DNA of 64,000 bases from Streptomyces chartreusis (GTDB lineage Bacteria; Actinomycetota; Actinomycetes; Streptomycetales; Streptomycetaceae). Below are positions 39,201 through 64,000 of this stretch, in pieces. Under the pieces are notes generated by a model, which had not been told where the DNA came from, searched no databases, and saw only the letters and a program-made list of their open reading frames with translations. The position numbers and the translations under genes were made by a program. Within the stretch, counting starts at the first letter, position 1. Each line of letters begins with the position of its first letter. Location: NCBI RefSeq assembly GCF_008704715.1, contig NZ_CP023689.1, positions 310,001 through 374,000 of the forward strand, in the 5' to 3' direction.

Positions 39201-42200
39201 GTGGTTCCAGGGCACTTCGCGAGTGAGGTCGAAGGTGTGAGCCGTCGCCTGCCGGAGCAGTGCGGGCAGTTCCTCCTCGCGGGCCTCGACGAGCCGCAGT
39301 TCGGGCCGCCCGGCTTCCGGTTCCAGCACTCGCTGGTGAGCCGAGCGGCCGGTGCCGGGGAAGGTGGTGCGCAGGATCTCGTGCCGGTCGGCGACGTCGC
39401 CGAGCGCAGCCGTCAGCGCGTCCCGGTCCAGGGCGCCGCCCACCCGTAGCGCGAGGGCGTGGTGCGCGGGCGTGCCTTCGCCGTCGAGCCGGTCCAGCAG
39501 CCAGGTGCGCAGTTGGCCGGCGGTGAGGGGCAGCGGGTCCGGGCGGTCCTCGATCGGCCGCAGCGCCGGGCGGACCTTGGCGGCGAGCACCCGTGCCACG
39601 CCGGCCGGCGTGGGGGCGGAGAACAGCTGCCGGATGGGCAGGTCGACGCCGAGTTCCTCGCGGATCCGGCGGGCGAGGCGCATTCCGAGGCCGGAGTCGC
39701 CGCCGAGTTCGAAGAAGTTGTCCTCGGCGCCGACCTCGTCGAGGGCGAGCACCTCGGCGAAGAGCGTGCACATCTGTTGCTCGGTCTCGCTCTCCGGGGC
39801 GCGTCCGGCGACCCGCGAGACGAAGTCGGGGGCGGGCAGAGCGTTGCGGTCGACCTTGCCGTTGGCGGTCACCGGCAGGGTGACCATGGCCATCACCATC
39901 GCCGGGACCATGTACTCCGGCAGCACCTCGGCGACCTGCTCACGGACGTGGTCGGGGTCCAGATCCGGTCCGTCGGCGACGACGTACCCGATCAGCCGCT
40001 TCTCGCCGGGGCCGTCGTCACGGGCGGCGACGACGGCCTGGCGGACGCCGGGCTGTGCGGCGAGCGCGGCCTCCACCTCGCCCGGTTCCACGCGGAAGCC
40101 CCGGATCTTGACCTGGGCGTCGGCCCTGCCGACGAAGACCAGTTCGCCCTCGTCGCTCCAGCGCACCAGGTCCCCGGTGCGGTACATCCGCCGCCCGTCC
40201 GTGTACGGGTCGGCCACGAACCGCTCGGCGGTCAGCGCGGCCCGCCCGGCGTACCCGTGTGCGACGCCTTCGCCGGCGATGTACAGCTCGCCGGGCACGC
40301 CGGCCGGCACCGGTTGCAGGAAGGCGTCCAGGACGTGGACCCGGCGCCCGGCCAGCGGCCGTCCGATCGGCAGCGTGCCGGCGGCGGGCGAGCCGGGCTC
40401 GACGAGGTGCCAGGTGGCGCACAGGGTGGTCTCGGTCGGCCCGTAGAGGTGCCGGATCCGCAGTTCCGGGCAGACCCGCCGGACCCGTTCGACGGCCTGC
40501 GGAGGTACGACGTCGCCGCCGGTGAGCACCTCGCGCAGTCCTGCGAAGCACTCAGGTTCCTCCTCGGCGAGCACCCGGAAGGTACCCGCGGTCAGGTGCA
40601 GGGCGGTCACCCCGGCGGTGACCTCCTCGCGGATCCGCAGGGCGTCGACCACGCCCGGTTCCGCCACCACCACACGGGCCCCGGAGACCAGCGGCACCCA
40701 GATCTCGAACAGCGAGGCGTCGAAGGCGTGCGGGGCGTGCAGCAGCACCGCGTCCCGCGCGTGCACGCCCCAGCCCGGGTCCCCGGCGAGCGCGGCGACC
40801 GCGCCGTGCGGCACGGCCACGCCCTTGGGCGTCCCGGACGAGCCGGAGGTGTACATCACGTACGCGATGTCGTCCGCGGTGCACGGCACCGGCGACGGTG
40901 CCTCCCCCTCGGCCGTCAGGTCGTCGAGCACGAGCGGGGGCACAGGGGTGTCCTCGGGTACGGCACTCCGTGTGGAGCGGGTGCACAGGACGGCGGCCGG
41001 TGCGGAGTCCTTGAGTAGGAACGTGATCCGCTCGGCCGGGTTGCTCACGTCGACGGGCACGTACGCGGCGCCCGCCCGCCAGATCGCGAGCAGCGCGGTC
41101 AGCAGATCGGCCGACCGCTCCATGAGCACGGCGACCCGGTCACCGCGCCCCACGCCGCGACCGATCAGGTGCCCCGACAACCGGTCGGCGTCGGCGGCGA
41201 GTTCAGCGTACGTCAGGTTCCGCTTTCCGTCGACGACGGCGACCGCGTCGGGAGTGCGGGCCGCCTGCTCGGCGAACAGTTCGGGCACGGAACTGCCGGA
41301 CACAGCCGCCTCGGTGGCGTTCCATTCGCGCAGGACGCGTTCCAGCTCCGGCCCGCCGACCGAGGTGAGCCGACCGACGGGTACCCGCGGGTCGGAGGTG
41401 ATCTGTTCCAGCACCCGGATCAGCCGGCCGAGTACCGCCTCGGCGGTGCCGCGGTCGAACAGCTCCAGCTGGTGGTCGAGTTTGACGTGCAGTCGGTCCC
41501 CGGGGGCGACGACCAGCGTGAACGGGTAGTGGGCGGTGTCGCGGGAGAGCTTCGCCGGGCGCATGGACAGCCCCTCGGAGCCGGGCTTGCCGGGCGCGTG
41601 GGGGAAGTTCTCGTAGACGACGAGGGTGTCGAAGACCGCGCCGGGGCCGCCGAGGCGCTGCACCTCGGGCAGTCCGAGATGCTGGTGGGCGATCAGTCCG
41701 GCCTGCCGCTCCTGGAGGGCGGTGAGCATCTCGACGGCGGGCTGCCGCCCGTCGAGGGGCACCCGCACCGGAAGGGTGTTGATCAGCAGGCCCACCATGG
41801 TCTCGACACCAGGCAGTTCGGCGGGCCGGCCGGAGACGGTGGCGCCGAACACCACGTCGGTGCGCCCGGCGAGCTGCGACAGTACGACCGCCCAGGCGCC
41901 CTGCACGACCGTGTTCAGGGTCAGCCCGTGTCCGCGGGCCAGGCTCACCAGGCCCGCAGTCAGCTCCTCGGAGAGGTCGGTGAGCACGAATCCGGAGTCG
42001 GGCAGCCGGGTCAGGTCGGCGGGCGCGACCAGCGTGGGGGCGTCGAGACCGGCCAGCTCGGCCCGCCACACGTCCCGCGCCCGGTGCTTGTCCTGCCGGT
42101 TCAGCCAGGCCAGATAGTCACGGTAGGAGGCCGTCGGCGGGAGCCCGGAGGCGTCGCCGCCGGCCGCGTACAGGGCGGACAGCTCGCTCATCACGACCGG

Positions 42201-42662
42201 CATCGACCAGCCGTCCATGAGCACGTGATGGCTGGTGACGACCATCCAGTGCCGGTCCTCGGCGAGCTTGACCAGGGCTATTCGCAGCAGCGGGGCCGCC
42301 GCCAGGTCGAACCGCCGGCTCAGTTCCTCGCCGGCCACCCGGTCGGCCGCGGCGGTCGCCTCCTGCGGTGGCAGTCCGCTGACGTCCTCCTCGCGCCACG
42401 GCAGAGTCACCTCGCGGGCGATGACCTGCACCATCTGAGCGCCGCTGACGTGGCGGAAGCCGGCGCGCAGCGCCGCGTGCCGGGCCACCAGCGCCTCCCA
42501 GGAGGCACGCAGCCGGGTCGCGTCCACCGGCCCGTCGAGGGCGAGCACGGCCTGCACGGTGTAGACGTCGGGGCCGCCGCGGTCGTCCAGGGCGGCGTGG
42601 AAGAGCAGGCCCTCCTGGAGCGGGGACAGCGGCCACACGTCTTCGACGAGGGATCGGGGCAT
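36204..42662 (-). CDS. comD: NRPS module 7 with X domain, decayed A-like domain and thioesterase (ComD-like)
   Basis: Terminal NRPS, 2152 residues: C (about 5-440; HHVLMDGWS near 145), A (about 455-960; [11 protein letters not shown] near 607), T (LGGDSG, Ser near 988), X (about 1060-1495), a degenerate A-like domain (about 1505-1875) and thioesterase (about 1900-2140; Ser in LGWSFGGM near 1973). The A-domain code reads D-A-F-H-L-G-L-L-C, an Hpg code. In the X domain the catalytic HHxxxDG is replaced by HRIAADAQS; this domain recruits Oxy P450s in GPAs. ATG 42662 has GAGGAG 8 nt upstream. It would add Hpg7, host crosslinking and release the peptide. Known GPA terminal proteins are shorter because they lack the A-like insert. 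Confidence 0.93.
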   Translation of the reverse strand: MPRSLVEDVWPLSPLQEGLLFHAALDDRGGPDVYTVQAVLALDGPVDATRLRASWEALVARHAALRAGFRHVSGAQMVQVIAREVTLPWREEDVSGLPPQEATAAADRVAGEELSRRFDLAAAPLLRIALVKLAEDRHWMVVTSHHVLMDGWSMPVVMSELSALYAAGGDASGLPPTASYRDYLAWLNRQDKHRARDVWRAELAGLDAPTLVAPADLTRLPDSGFVLTDLSEELTAGLVSLARGHGLTLNTVVQGAWAVVLSQLAGRTDVVFGATVSGRPAELPGVETMVGLLINTLPVRVPLDGRQPAVEMLTALQERQAGLIAHQHLGLPEVQRLGGPGAVFDTLVVYENFPHAPGKPGSEGLSMRPAKLSRDTAHYPFTLVVAPGDRLHVKLDHQLELFDRGTAEAVLGRLIRVLEQITSDPRVPVGRLTSVGGPELERVLREWNATEAAVSGSSVPELFAEQAARTPDAVAVVDGKRNLTYAELAADADRLSGHLIGRGVGRGDRVAVLMERSADLLTALLAIWRAGAAYVPVDVSNPAERITFLLKDSAPAAVLCTRSTRSAVPEDTPVPPLVLDDLTAEGEAPSPVPCTADDIAYVMYTSGSSGTPKGVAVPHGAVAALAGDPGWGVHARDAVLLHAPHAFDASLFEIWVPLVSGARVVVAEPGVVDALRIREEVTAGVTALHLTAGTFRVLAEEEPECFAGLREVLTGGDVVPPQAVERVRRVCPELRIRHLYGPTETTLCATWHLVEPGSPAAGTLPIGRPLAGRRVHVLDAFLQPVPAGVPGELYIAGEGVAHGYAGRAALTAERFVADPYTDGRRMYRTGDLVRWSDEGELVFVGRADAQVKIRGFRVEPGEVEAALAAQPGVRQAVVAARDDGPGEKRLIGYVVADGPDLDPDHVREQVAEVLPEYMVPAMVMAMVTLPVTANGKVDRNALPAPDFVSRVAGRAPESETEQQMCTLFAEVLALDEVGAEDNFFELGGDSGLGMRLARRIREELGVDLPIRQLFSAPTPAGVARVLAAKVRPALRPIEDRPDPLPLTAGQLRTWLLDRLDGEGTPAHHALALRVGGALDRDALTAALGDVADRHEILRTTFPGTGRSAHQRVLEPEAGRPELRLVEAREEELPALLRQATAHTFDLTREVPWNHTLFALSDTDHVLHLLVHRIAADAQSTGVLMRDLAAAYGARRRGRAPERAPLPLQFADYALWERELLNGEQDRETLAWDEIQYWRGALDNAPEGLELPTDRDRPVLPTRRAGSVPVRLGAEAHARLTATAEPSGASAFTVVQTALALLLGRLGATDDVTVGTVLPRSDDEVELEGLIGAFERPLALRTDLSGDSTFTELLGRAHDAGREARRRQDVPFARLLEALDLPPTPDRHPVFQVALDVHEEGEDPWDAWQLPGLNTSPVDLGTDAMEFDLSLHLEENEDLDGAPDGLAGELRYATDLFDPTTAAAFAARLVRVLEQVADDPELRVGDVDLLLDDAERRVTHESEAGPPESTVVEALAAQIAATPDAVAVTDESGTLTYAELDVTARALARRLTVRGIGAEHVVAVDQPAGVGLVGAVLGVLWSGAALRLISGPDRALGELRHDAVVTSASGAGARSPGEGIPVLITDGDERAVDAVTEIPGGDLAPHPGHAALLLPTSAEDGTHTVIEHRTLASRAAHRALTSTVSGVTLLDPRVPGASLITPLLATLSSGGTVRFGTPSADRPGADLLVTTGALLAKQAADSLSYPEILVVDEEPHRIPPVSTRVAGHATSETGGTWLEARFGPGEPAPAAGLPVGRPLPHTPAYVLDDRLRPVPSGVEGELYVAGGTLARGYAGRPALTAERFVADPYRPGGRMLRTGKRARRDGEGVLSLRDRRVSRAARPVGGGGSELGVLLPLRPEGTRKPLFCLHPSMGLSWSYAALVPYLPADLPVYGVQARGLAGPEELPHSIEEMAADYADEIRTVQPVGPYHLLGWSFGGMIAQAIACRLEELGEEVALLALLDAYPSSAGKSISRDRGVSREEQASTLMEQEIEVSAGVDARGNLGDRVLSRMQEVLGNMARFAPGHTPRRFGGDVLLFIAAHDRPEELPAAEARAGWDDFTGGTVESHEIPVDHYRMLHPGNLPPVGRVLTEKLTAPRQTEESANHSGKEGE
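37038..38150 (-). other. Degenerate adenylation domain between X and TE of ComD-like NRPS
   Basis: Within the terminal NRPS, about 370 residues look like an A domain past repair. The A1/A2 start is readable ([20 protein letters not shown]), and the A6/A7 region is close to intact ([18 protein letters not shown], then [10 protein letters not shown] instead of YRTGDL). The A3 P-loop is ruined ([17 protein letters not shown] in place of YTSGSTGxPKG), the A5 segment with YGPTE is missing, A10 with the catalytic Lys (NGK) is absent, and no carrier protein follows. It cannot activate an amino acid; it is either a fossil module or a structural spacer. Confidence 0.8.
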
Positions 42663-42699
42663 CGCGTTACTCCTCACAAAGGCTTGCGGTCATGTGCTG

Positions 42700-57384
<14,685 letters not shown>

Positions 57385-57424
57385 CGCGTAACTCCTCACA
57401 GACAAGCGCGGGTCGGGCGGGTGA

Positions 57425-60400
57425 CTACGGGTGCTCGTCGGCGAACTCGGCTTCGAGCTCGTCCACTTCGTCCTGGTCGAGGCGGAGGAGAGGGAAGTCG
57501 GACGCGGTGTGACCGCCGGCCGACGGGTCCTCGGTGTGCGCGGCCAGGCCGTCCAGCAGCCGTAGCCAGATCCGGCCGAGCTCTTGGACCGAGGCGGCGT
57601 CGAGCGGGCCGGAGGGGTGGCTCAACAGGAGGGTGAGTTCGGGGCCTTCGGCGCTGTCGCGGATCACCGCTCCCGCGCCGAGGGCGTGCTTGACGGGCAT
57701 GTCCGGGTCGTTCGAGCCGCCGAGGGCGGTGAGCCCTGCGGGCTGCCATGCGGCCGCTTCGGTGGCGGGGGCGGGGAATCGGCCGAGATAGTTGAAGCCC
57801 ACCTGGGGGGTGGGGAGTTGAGCCAGGACCGATGCAGTGTCGGGGTTGAGGTGACGCAGCAACCCGTAGCCGAGGCCGTCACCGGGGATCGCCCGGGACT
57901 GCTCCTTCACCGTCTTCAGCAGTGCGCCCGCCGCCGCTCCCCCGGCCGACGCGTCCGCCACGTCGACGCCGGTCAGGTCGATCCGTACCGGGTGGACGCT
58001 GGTGAACCAGCCGACCGTTCGGGACAGTTCCGCGCCGGACACCGCCGTACGGCCGTGGCCTTCGACATCCACCAGAACGTCATGGTCTGTACCGGTGCGC
58101 CACTCTACGACGGCTGCGGCGAGCGTGGCGAGGAGGACTTCGTGGACACCGCAGTGGAAGACGCCGGGGGTGCGTCCGACGATCACTCGTGCCTGTGGTG
58201 CGGCCACGGTCCAGGCATGGCGTTCGAGGGTGCCGGCGGTGTCGCGGGCCGGGTCGAGCGCCCTGCCGCCGATCGGCGCGTCGCCACCGGCGAGCATCGC
58301 CCGCCAGCCCTCCAGCTCGGCGACCCGTTCCTCGCGCCGGGCCTCGGACTCCAGCAGCGCGGCCCAGCGCCGGAACGACGTTCCCACCGCGCTCGGTTCG
58401 ACCGTCTTGCCCATCGCGCCCGGTTCGGCCGCCGTGCCCCGCCCGCGCGGTTCAACCGCCCTGCCCTGCCCGCCCGGTTCGGCCGCCCGTCCCCGCGCGG
58501 CCGCCTCGCACGCTGCCCGCAGGTCCGGCAGCAGGATCCGCCACGACACCCCGTCGACGACGAGATGGTGCGCGACGAGGACCAGCCGCCCCACGCAACC
58601 GGGACCGGCGTCCACCCAGACCAGCCGCACCAACACTCCGGCCGCCGGGTCGAGCCGCCCCGCAGCCGCCCGGGCGGCCCGCTCGACGGCCCCGTCCAGC
58701 TCACCGGGGTCGGTCACCCGGAGCACGGAGACCAGCGAGGACGGATCGACGCCGCCCCGTTCCTCCACCACGAGCCTCGGCCCTTCCACGACCCGGGCAC
58801 GCAGCATGTCGTGCGTGTCGAGCAGTACGCCGAGCCCTGCGGTGAGCGTCTCCACGTCCAGCACCGGCGGGGCACCGACCACCATCCACTGGGCGAACCC
58901 GGGACGGGCGGCGGTGGGTCCGGAGGCCGCGAGGGCGGGCGTCGGCGGAACGGGGCCCGTGGCGATGTCCCGGGCTGCCTCGCCGTCCGCCTCCAGCTGC
59001 GCCACTGCGGCGATTCCTGCGGGAGTCTCGTGCTCGAACACGTCCTGCGCGCTGAACACCACACCCCGGCGCGTGCCACGCGCGGCGAGCTGCATCGACA
59101 TGATGGAGTCGCCGCCCAGTTCGAAGAAGCTGTCGGCGGCCCCGACCCGCTCCCGGCCCAGCACCTCGGCGAACAGTTCGCACAGGAGCTCCTCGGCGGC
59201 GGTGCGCGGCTCCCGGCTCGCGGAGGCTGCGAACTCCGGTGCGGGCAGCGCCTTTAGGTCGACCTTGCCGTTTACGGTCAGGGGCAGGGCGTCGAGCACG
59301 ACGAGGGCGGCCGGGACCATGTACTCCGGCAGCTTGTCGGCCAGCGAAGCGCGTACGGCCTCGGTGTCCGGCTCCCCGCCGCTAGGTACGAGGTATCCGA
59401 CGAGCCGTTTCTCGCCGGGCCGGTCCTCCCGGGCGATCACGACGGCCTGGGCGACCGCGGGTTGCGCGGCCAACGCGGCTTCGACCTCGCCGAGTTCGAC
59501 CCGGAAGCCACGGATCTTCACCTGCGCGTCCGCACGGCCCACGAAGACCAGCTCGACGCCAGTGGTCCAGCGCACCAGGTCGCCGGTCCGGTACATCCGC
59601 TCCCCGTCCGCGAACGGGCTCGCCACGAACCGCTCGGCCGACAGCCCGGCCCGTCCCAGATAGCCTCGGGCGAGCCCGGCGCCGGCGATGTACAGCTCAC
59701 CCGTCACGCCGGGTGGCACCGGCTGGAGGAAGGGATCGAGGACGTACACCTGACGGTTGTTGAGCGGCCGTCCGAGCGGCAGCACGTCCCCCTGCTCCTC
59801 GCCGGGTTCGAACAGATGCCAGGTCGCGCACAAGGAGACCTCGGTGGGTCCGTAGAGATGCCGGACGCGCACATCGGGGCAGGCCGCGCGGACCCGCTCC
59901 ACCGCCTCCAGGGGTACGACGTCACCACCGGTGAGGACCTCGTGGACGCCGTCGAAGCAGTCGGGCGCCTCTTCGGCCAGCACCCGGAACAGTCCAGCGG
60001 TGACGTGCACATGCGTCACCCCGTCGGCGATGTGCCGCCGAACGGCCGCATCGTCCACGGCCATGGAGCGCTCGGCGACGACGATCCGACCGCCGCTCGC
60101 CAGCGGCACCCACACCTCGAACAACGAGATGTCGAAGGCGTGCGGGGCATGGAACAGCACCGCGTCACCGGGGCCGACGCCCCAGCCCGGCTCCCCCACC
60201 AGCGCCGCCACGCTCGCGTGCGGCACGGCGACGCCCTTCGGCGTCCCCGTCGAACCGGACGTGTACATCACGTACGCGATGTCGCCCCCGGCCGTCTCCA
60301 CCGCCTCGGGCTCGCCTTCGGCGGTGAAGGCCGAGGGGTCGTCGATCGTCAGGACGGGCGCGGAGTCCTCCACCATGAACGCGACGCGCTCCGCGGGATA

Positions 60401-62047
60401 GGCACTGTCCACCGGGACGTAGGCCGCCCCCGCCTTCCACACCCCCAGCAGTGCCCCGATCAGGTCGATCGACCGCTCCAGCCGGACCGCGACACGGTCG
60501 CCCCGGCCCACCCCACGGCCCTGCAAGTAGACCGCCACCCGGTTGGAGTCCGCGTCCAGCTCTCCGTACGACACCTGCCGCTCACCGTCGACGACAGCCA
60601 CCGCCTCCGGCGCCTGCGCCACCCGTGCGCGGAACATCTCCAGTACCGAGGAGCCCGAGGGGACGTCACCGGCGGTGGCGTTCCAGCCCTCCACCACCAG
60701 CCCGCGCTCCAGGCGTCCCACCAGTCCGACGCGGCCCACCAGCACGGACGGATCGGAGACCAGCTGCTCCAGCACCCACTCCAGCCGGCCCAGCAGGTCC
60801 TGGGCCACGTCGGCGTCGATCGCGTCGGGCCGGTAGGTCACGTGGAGCCGCATGGGGCTGCCCGGCATCACGCCGAGGGTCAGCGCGTAGTGGGTGGCCT
60901 GCCGGCCCTCCAGGTGGGTGAAGGCGAGCGCTCCGGGCGCGGGCGCCTCGTCGGGCGGCAGCGGGTAGTTCTCGAACATCAGCATGGCGTCGAACACGGC
61001 GCCCGGCCCGCCCACCCGTTGGATCTCGGGCAGGCTGAGGTGCTGGTGGGGCAGGAGCGCGGACTGGCGGGCCTGCAGCTCGGTCAGCAGGCGCAGCAGG
61101 GGCCGGTCGGCGTCGAGGCGGACCCGTACCGGCACGCTGTTGATGAACAGGCCCACCATCGACTCGACGCCGGGGAGTTCGGCGGGACGGCCGGCGACGG
61201 TCGCGCCGAAGACGACGTCCGTGCGGCCGGTCAGCCGGGCGAGGAGCATCGCCCAGGCGCCCTGCATCACGGTGTTGACGGTCAGGCCGTGGCGGCGGGA
61301 CAGGGTGGTGAGGGCGTCGGAGAGTTCGTCGGAGAGGGTCAGCCCATGCCTCTCGGGCAGCACCGATGAGTGGTCCGGGCCGGCCGGAGCGACGAGGGTG
61401 GGGCCGTCGGCGTCGGCCAGCTCCTCGCGCCACGCATGGCTCGCACTGTCCTTGTCCTGTCGGGACAGCCAGGCGAGGTGGTCGCGGAAGGTGGGTGCCG
61501 GGCCGAGTCCCGAGGCATCACCGTCGGCCGCGTAGATCTCGGCGAGTTCGGTGAGCATGACCGGCATCGACCAGCCGTCCAGCAGGATGTGATGGGAGGT
61601 CATCACGGTCCAGTGCCGCTCGGGGGACAGCCGGACGAGCAGCAGCCGCAGCAGGGGCGCCTTGGCGAGGTCGAACCGCTCCGCCCGCTCCTCGGCGGCC
61701 AGCCGCCGCACCTCGGCGAGCGCTTCCTCCTCGGTCAGGTCCGTGTCCGACAGATCGGCCTCGCGCCAGCGCAGGGCGACCTCGCGCGGTATGAGCTGTA
61801 CGGTCCGGCCCGACTTGCGGCGGTGGAAGCTGGCGCGCAGGGCGGAGTGCCGGTTCAACAGGGCCCGCCAGGAGGCGCGTAGCCGGCCTGAGTCGATGGG
61901 TCCGCTCAGCAGGTCGGTGCGCTGGATCGTGTAGAGGTCGGGCCCCTGCCCGCCGTACTCGGCGTGGAAGAGCAAACCTTCCTGCAACGGAGAGAGGGGC
62001 CACACCTCGGCGAGCGCCGAGCCGTGGACCGGGGTTGTGGACGTCAC
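57425..62047 (-). CDS. comB: Single-module NRPS, module 3 (Hpg, epimerising; ComB-like)
   Basis: A 1540-residue synthetase with C (about 10-445; HHILLDGWS near 152), A (about 460-945; [11 protein letters not shown] near 599), T ([10 protein letters not shown] near 977) and E (about 1020-1460; [10 protein letters not shown] near 1163, VEGHGR intact). The code reads D-I-F-H-L-G-L-L-C, so it loads Hpg and passes on D-Hpg3. The GTG start overlaps the upstream NRPS stop by 4 nt (GTGA) and has GAAGGAGG upstream. Its ends look like communication-mediating (COM) sequences: acceptor [19 protein letters not shown] and donor [20 protein letters not shown] four-copy 9-residue repeat interrupts the E domain at about 1181-1217. 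The gap to the next NRPS gene is 40 nt. Confidence 0.95.
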   Translation of the reverse strand: MTSTTPVHGSALAEVWPLSPLQEGLLFHAEYGGQGPDLYTIQRTDLLSGPIDSGRLRASWRALLNRHSALRASFHRRKSGRTVQLIPREVALRWREADLSDTDLTEEEALAEVRRLAAEERAERFDLAKAPLLRLLLVRLSPERHWTVMTSHHILLDGWSMPVMLTELAEIYAADGDASGLGPAPTFRDHLAWLSRQDKDSASHAWREELADADGPTLVAPAGPDHSSVLPERHGLTLSDELSDALTTLSRRHGLTVNTVMQGAWAMLLARLTGRTDVVFGATVAGRPAELPGVESMVGLFINSVPVRVRLDADRPLLRLLTELQARQSALLPHQHLSLPEIQRVGGPGAVFDAMLMFENYPLPPDEAPAPGALAFTHLEGRQATHYALTLGVMPGSPMRLHVTYRPDAIDADVAQDLLGRLEWVLEQLVSDPSVLVGRVGLVGRLERGLVVEGWNATAGDVPSGSSVLEMFRARVAQAPEAVAVVDGERQVSYGELDADSNRVAVYLQGRGVGRGDRVAVRLERSIDLIGALLGVWKAGAAYVPVDSAYPAERVAFMVEDSAPVLTIDDPSAFTAEGEPEAVETAGGDIAYVMYTSGSTGTPKGVAVPHASVAALVGEPGWGVGPGDAVLFHAPHAFDISLFEVWVPLASGGRIVVAERSMAVDDAAVRRHIADGVTHVHVTAGLFRVLAEEAPDCFDGVHEVLTGGDVVPLEAVERVRAACPDVRVRHLYGPTEVSLCATWHLFEPGEEQGDVLPLGRPLNNRQVYVLDPFLQPVPPGVTGELYIAGAGLARGYLGRAGLSAERFVASPFADGERMYRTGDLVRWTTGVELVFVGRADAQVKIRGFRVELGEVEAALAAQPAVAQAVVIAREDRPGEKRLVGYLVPSGGEPDTEAVRASLADKLPEYMVPAALVVLDALPLTVNGKVDLKALPAPEFAASASREPRTAAEELLCELFAEVLGRERVGAADSFFELGGDSIMSMQLAARGTRRGVVFSAQDVFEHETPAGIAAVAQLEADGEAARDIATGPVPPTPALAASGPTAARPGFAQWMVVGAPPVLDVETLTAGLGVLLDTHDMLRARVVEGPRLVVEERGGVDPSSLVSVLRVTDPGELDGAVERAARAAAGRLDPAAGVLVRLVWVDAGPGCVGRLVLVAHHLVVDGVSWRILLPDLRAACEAAARGRAAEPGGQGRAVEPRGRGTAAEPGAMGKTVEPSAVGTSFRRWAALLESEARREERVAELEGWRAMLAGGDAPIGGRALDPARDTAGTLERHAWTVAAPQARVIVGRTPGVFHCGVHEVLLATLAAAVVEWRTGTDHDVLVDVEGHGRTAVSGAELSRTVGWFTSVHPVRIDLTGVDVADASAGGAAAGALLKTVKEQSRAIPGDGLGYGLLRHLNPDTASVLAQLPTPQVGFNYLGRFPAPATEAAAWQPAGLTALGGSNDPDMPVKHALGAGAVIRDSAEGPELTLLLSHPSGPLDAASVQELGRIWLRLLDGLAAHTEDPSAGGHTASDFPLLRLDQDEVDELEAEFADEHP
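58396..58503. repeat. 27-bp tandem repeat, four copies, inside module 3 E domain
   Basis: Units start at 58396, 58423, 58450 and 58477, each opening GTTCG or GTTCA on the plus strand and exactly 27 bp long, so the reading frame is kept. They encode four imperfect 9-residue units of the type G-R/K-A/T-A/V-E-P-x-x-x just after the HHLVVDG motif. The other E domains here have a short linker at this place. Confidence 0.85.
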
Positions 62048-64000
62048 CGGGACAGGCCTCCTTCGAGGTCCGCTGCGATCGCTTCGAGCTGCTCGACCTC
62101 GTCCTGGTCCAGGTCCAGCAGGGGGAAGTCGGACGGTGTGTGGCCGCCGACCGCCGGGCTCTCCGAGTGGGCCGCCAGCCCCCGCAGCAGCGCCAGCCAG
62201 ATACGGCCGAGGGAGTCCGCGGCATCGTCGGCCAGCACCCGCGCCGGGCGGCTGAGGGTGAGGGTCAGTTCGGGGCCGTGGCGGGTGTCGCGGACGACGG
62301 CACCGGCCTCCAGGGCGTGCGGCAGGGGCATGCGCGGATCGTCGGAGCTGTACAGGGCCCGCGGAGTCGCCGGCTCCCACGGCACGCTCGCGCCCGCGCG
62401 GACGGATCCGCCGGCCCGGGCGTCGAACCGGCCCAGGTAGTTGAATCCGACCTGGGGTAGGGGCAGTTCGGCCAGGACCGGCGCGGTCTCGGCATTGAGG
62501 TACCGCAACAGCCCGTACCCCAGCCCGTCACCGGGCACGGCACGGATCTGCTCCTTGACGGACTTCAGCAGCAGCCCCGCGGCCCTCTCGCCGTCCATCA
62601 CCCCGAAGAGGTCCACGCCACTGACGTCGAGCCGTACGGGGTGGGCGCTGGTGAACCAGCCGACGGTACGGGAGAGATCGGCACCGTCCAACGGCGTACG
62701 GCCGTGGCCTTCGACGTTCACCAGGACCGGCGCGTAGGGGTCGTCACGCCAGTGGGCGACGGCTCCCGCCAGCGTGGCGAGCAGGATGTCGTGGACACCG
62801 CAGTGGAACTGGGCCGCCGTCCGGCCGACGAGGGTGGCGGTGTCGTTGTTCCGCAGGGTCCAGGACGTGTGGCGTACGGTCGCCGCCGTGTCCCGGGCCG
62901 GGTCGAGGGTCGGTATGCCGGGCAGCGGAGTGGCGTCCCTCAACAGAGCTGCCCAGGAGGGCAGTTCGGCGACACGGTGATCGCTGTGCGCCTCCGCGGC
63001 CAGCAGATGCGTCCAGCGCCTGTACGAGGTGGGGACCGGGGCGGGACGCGGGGAGTGACCGGCGATCGCGGCCTCGTACGCCTCCCTCAGGTCGGGCAGG
63101 AGGATCCGCCACGACACCCCGTCGACGGCGAGGTGGTGCACGGCGAGGACCAGCCGCCCGGCCCGCTCGGGTCCCGCGTCCAGCCATACGGCCCTGATCA
63201 TCGCCCCGGTCGACGGGTCGAGCCGGGCCACGGCCTCGCGGGCGGCCGCCTCGGTGGCGTCGGCGAGTTCGCCCGGGGTACCGGTCGCGTCCACGCGGGC
63301 AAGGAGACCTGCGGTGTCCACGGAGTCCGTGCCGCCGGCGATCAGTCGTGGCCCGGCGTCGTCTTCCGTCACCCGGGCGCGGAGCATGGCGTGGGTCTCG
63401 ACGAGGGCCGTGAGAACGGTGTCGAGGGCGTCCTTACGGAGCCCGGGTGGCGTGGCGAGGATCGTCCACTGCGCGAAGGCGCCGCCCGTGACCCGCTCGC
63501 CCAGGAAGTGGGCGGCGGGCGTCCAGGGCACCTCGCCCGCACCGTCGTCGGCGTCGGATCCGCGATCAGTGGTGCCGACGGGCTCGGCGACGAGGGCGAG
63601 CCGCTCGGGGGTCTTCTCGTCGAAGATCTGCCGGGGCGTGACGACCAGTCCGGCCTGCCGGGCCCGGGTGACGAGTTGCAGCGAGGTGATGGAGTCGCCG
63701 CCGAGCACGAAGAAGCTGTCGTCGGCGCCGACACGGTCGAGTCCGAGCGTCTCGGCGACGGCGGTGCAGAAGACCTCCTCGGCGGGGGTCCTCGGTGCCC
63801 GGCCGACGGCTTCGGAGGCGAAGTCGGGCTGCGGCAGGGCCTCGCGGTCCAGCTTGCCGTTCGGGGTCAGGGGCAGCTCGTCGAGGACCACCACGGCGGC
63901 CGGGACCATGTAGTCGGGGAGCGTGCGGGAGGCGTGGGCGCGTACGGCCGAGGGGTCGGGATCGCGCCCGTCGGCAGGCACGACGTAACCGATGAGCCGG
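62044..64000 (-). CDS. comA: NRPS, C-terminal part: A-domain end, T, E (ComA-like, presumably module 2)
   Basis: The gene enters from the right edge; about 650 codons are visible. It opens with the end of an A domain ([10 protein letters not shown], then [20 protein letters not shown] with the A10 Lys), a carrier domain ([13 protein letters not shown]) and an E domain with intact [11 protein letters not shown] and NVEGHGR motifs. It ends with a COM-like tail, [20 protein letters not shown]. The stop overlaps the next NRPS GTG. In complestatin-type systems the preceding protein holds modules 1 (Hpg) and 2 (Trp), so this should be the end of the D-Trp2 module. The specificity-determining residues lie outside the window, so the amino acid cannot be read here. 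Confidence 0.9.
   Translation of the reverse strand, partial: RLIGYVVPADGRDPDPSAVRAHASRTLPDYMVPAAVVVLDELPLTPNGKLDREALPQPDFASEAVGRAPRTPAEEVFCTAVAETLGLDRVGADDSFFVLGGDSITSLQLVTRARQAGLVVTPRQIFDEKTPERLALVAEPVGTTDRGSDADDGAGEVPWTPAAHFLGERVTGGAFAQWTILATPPGLRKDALDTVLTALVETHAMLRARVTEDDAGPRLIAGGTDSVDTAGLLARVDATGTPGELADATEAAAREAVARLDPSTGAMIRAVWLDAGPERAGRLVLAVHHLAVDGVSWRILLPDLREAYEAAIAGHSPRPAPVPTSYRRWTHLLAAEAHSDHRVAELPSWAALLRDATPLPGIPTLDPARDTAATVRHTSWTLRNNDTATLVGRTAAQFHCGVHDILLATLAGAVAHWRDDPYAPVLVNVEGHGRTPLDGADLSRTVGWFTSAHPVRLDVSGVDLFGVMDGERAAGLLLKSVKEQIRAVPGDGLGYGLLRYLNAETAPVLAELPLPQVGFNYLGRFDARAGGSVRAGASVPWEPATPRALYSSDDPRMPLPHALEAGAVVRDTRHGPELTLTLSRPARVLADDAADSLGRIWLALLRGLAAHSESPAVGGHTPSDFPLLDLDQDEVEQLEAIAADLEGGLSR

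Noticed and set aside
57385..57405. TTG start seven codons upstream for the three-module NRPS
   Set aside because: The GAGGAG ribosome site lies within this stretch and points to the ATG at 57384; the same layout holds for the next NRPS gene.
58396..58503. Tandem repeat as a CRISPR array
   Set aside because: Units are directly adjacent with no spacers and lie in frame inside an NRPS epimerase domain.

Overview
The window is very GC-rich with strong third-position GC bias, frequent GTG starts, 4-nt stop/start overlaps, a DmdR/IdeR-type iron box, a SpoIIE-type phosphatase, a DUF574 methyltransferase and a PucR regulator. This is a Streptomyces-like chromosome. The right-hand 38 kb is a non-ribosomal peptide locus of the glycopeptide antibiotic (GPA) superfamily. 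Its module content matches complestatin/chloropeptin (type V GPA).

Left part (1-25.4 kb). A truncated DUF2470 gene lies behind a perfect iron box. After a poorly coding stretch come one small conserved hypothetical gene and a complete respiratory nitrate reductase operon, narGHJI (1420-8267). A PAS/GAF-SpoIIE-HATPase regulator follows (8495-10657). A minus-strand block then holds a type III polyketide synthase, a SAM methyltransferase, an LtrA-like membrane protein, a DoxX protein, a PucR regulator and a CPA2 antiporter. A decayed zone at 18.2-19.56 kb contains remnants of a NarL-type sensor kinase, its response regulator and a flotillin. It is followed by an OmpR/PhoB-type two-component system (minus) divergent from a coupled operon of lipoprotein, adaptor, ABC ATPase and MacB-like permease (21527-25348). 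Tandem hairpins at 25.39-25.46 kb mark the probable left edge of the peptide cluster.

Peptide cluster (25480 to beyond 64000). The 4-hydroxyphenylglycine (Hpg) supply genes are split around a 171-bp divergent promoter region: hpgT and prephenate dehydrogenase leftward, hmaS and hmo rightward. A long leftward gene train enters from the right edge: comA-like NRPS (truncated; carrier and epimerase end of a module), comB-like (C-A-T-E), comC-like (C-A-T-E, C-A-T-E, C-A-MT-T-E*), comD-like (C-A-T-X-A*-TE), MbtH, CPA2 antiporter, FAD halogenase, two Oxy-type P450s and a ferredoxin. The train ends at a 14-bp hairpin shared with hmo. Adenylation codes I read by alignment to GrsA predict Hpg3-Hpg4-Hpg5-(N-Me)Tyr6-Hpg7. 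Intact E domains predict D-residues at the visible end of module 2 and at 3, 4 and 5; a broken E domain predicts L at 6. Two P450s fit a bicyclic product. No Dpg pathway, StrR regulator, vanHAX or glycosyltransferase is visible.

How it works together (inference from the GPA family): Pdh, HmaS, Hmo and HpgT make Hpg. Four NRPS proteins, helped by MbtH, assemble the heptapeptide. The halogenase chlorinates Hpg rings. The X domain of the last NRPS recruits the P450s, fed by the ferredoxin, to cross-link side chains before thioesterase release. The antiporter may serve pH or cation balance or export. The least expected features are a decayed adenylation-like domain between X and TE, the inactivated epimerase of module 6, and a 27-bp tandem repeat expanded inside the module 3 epimerase.
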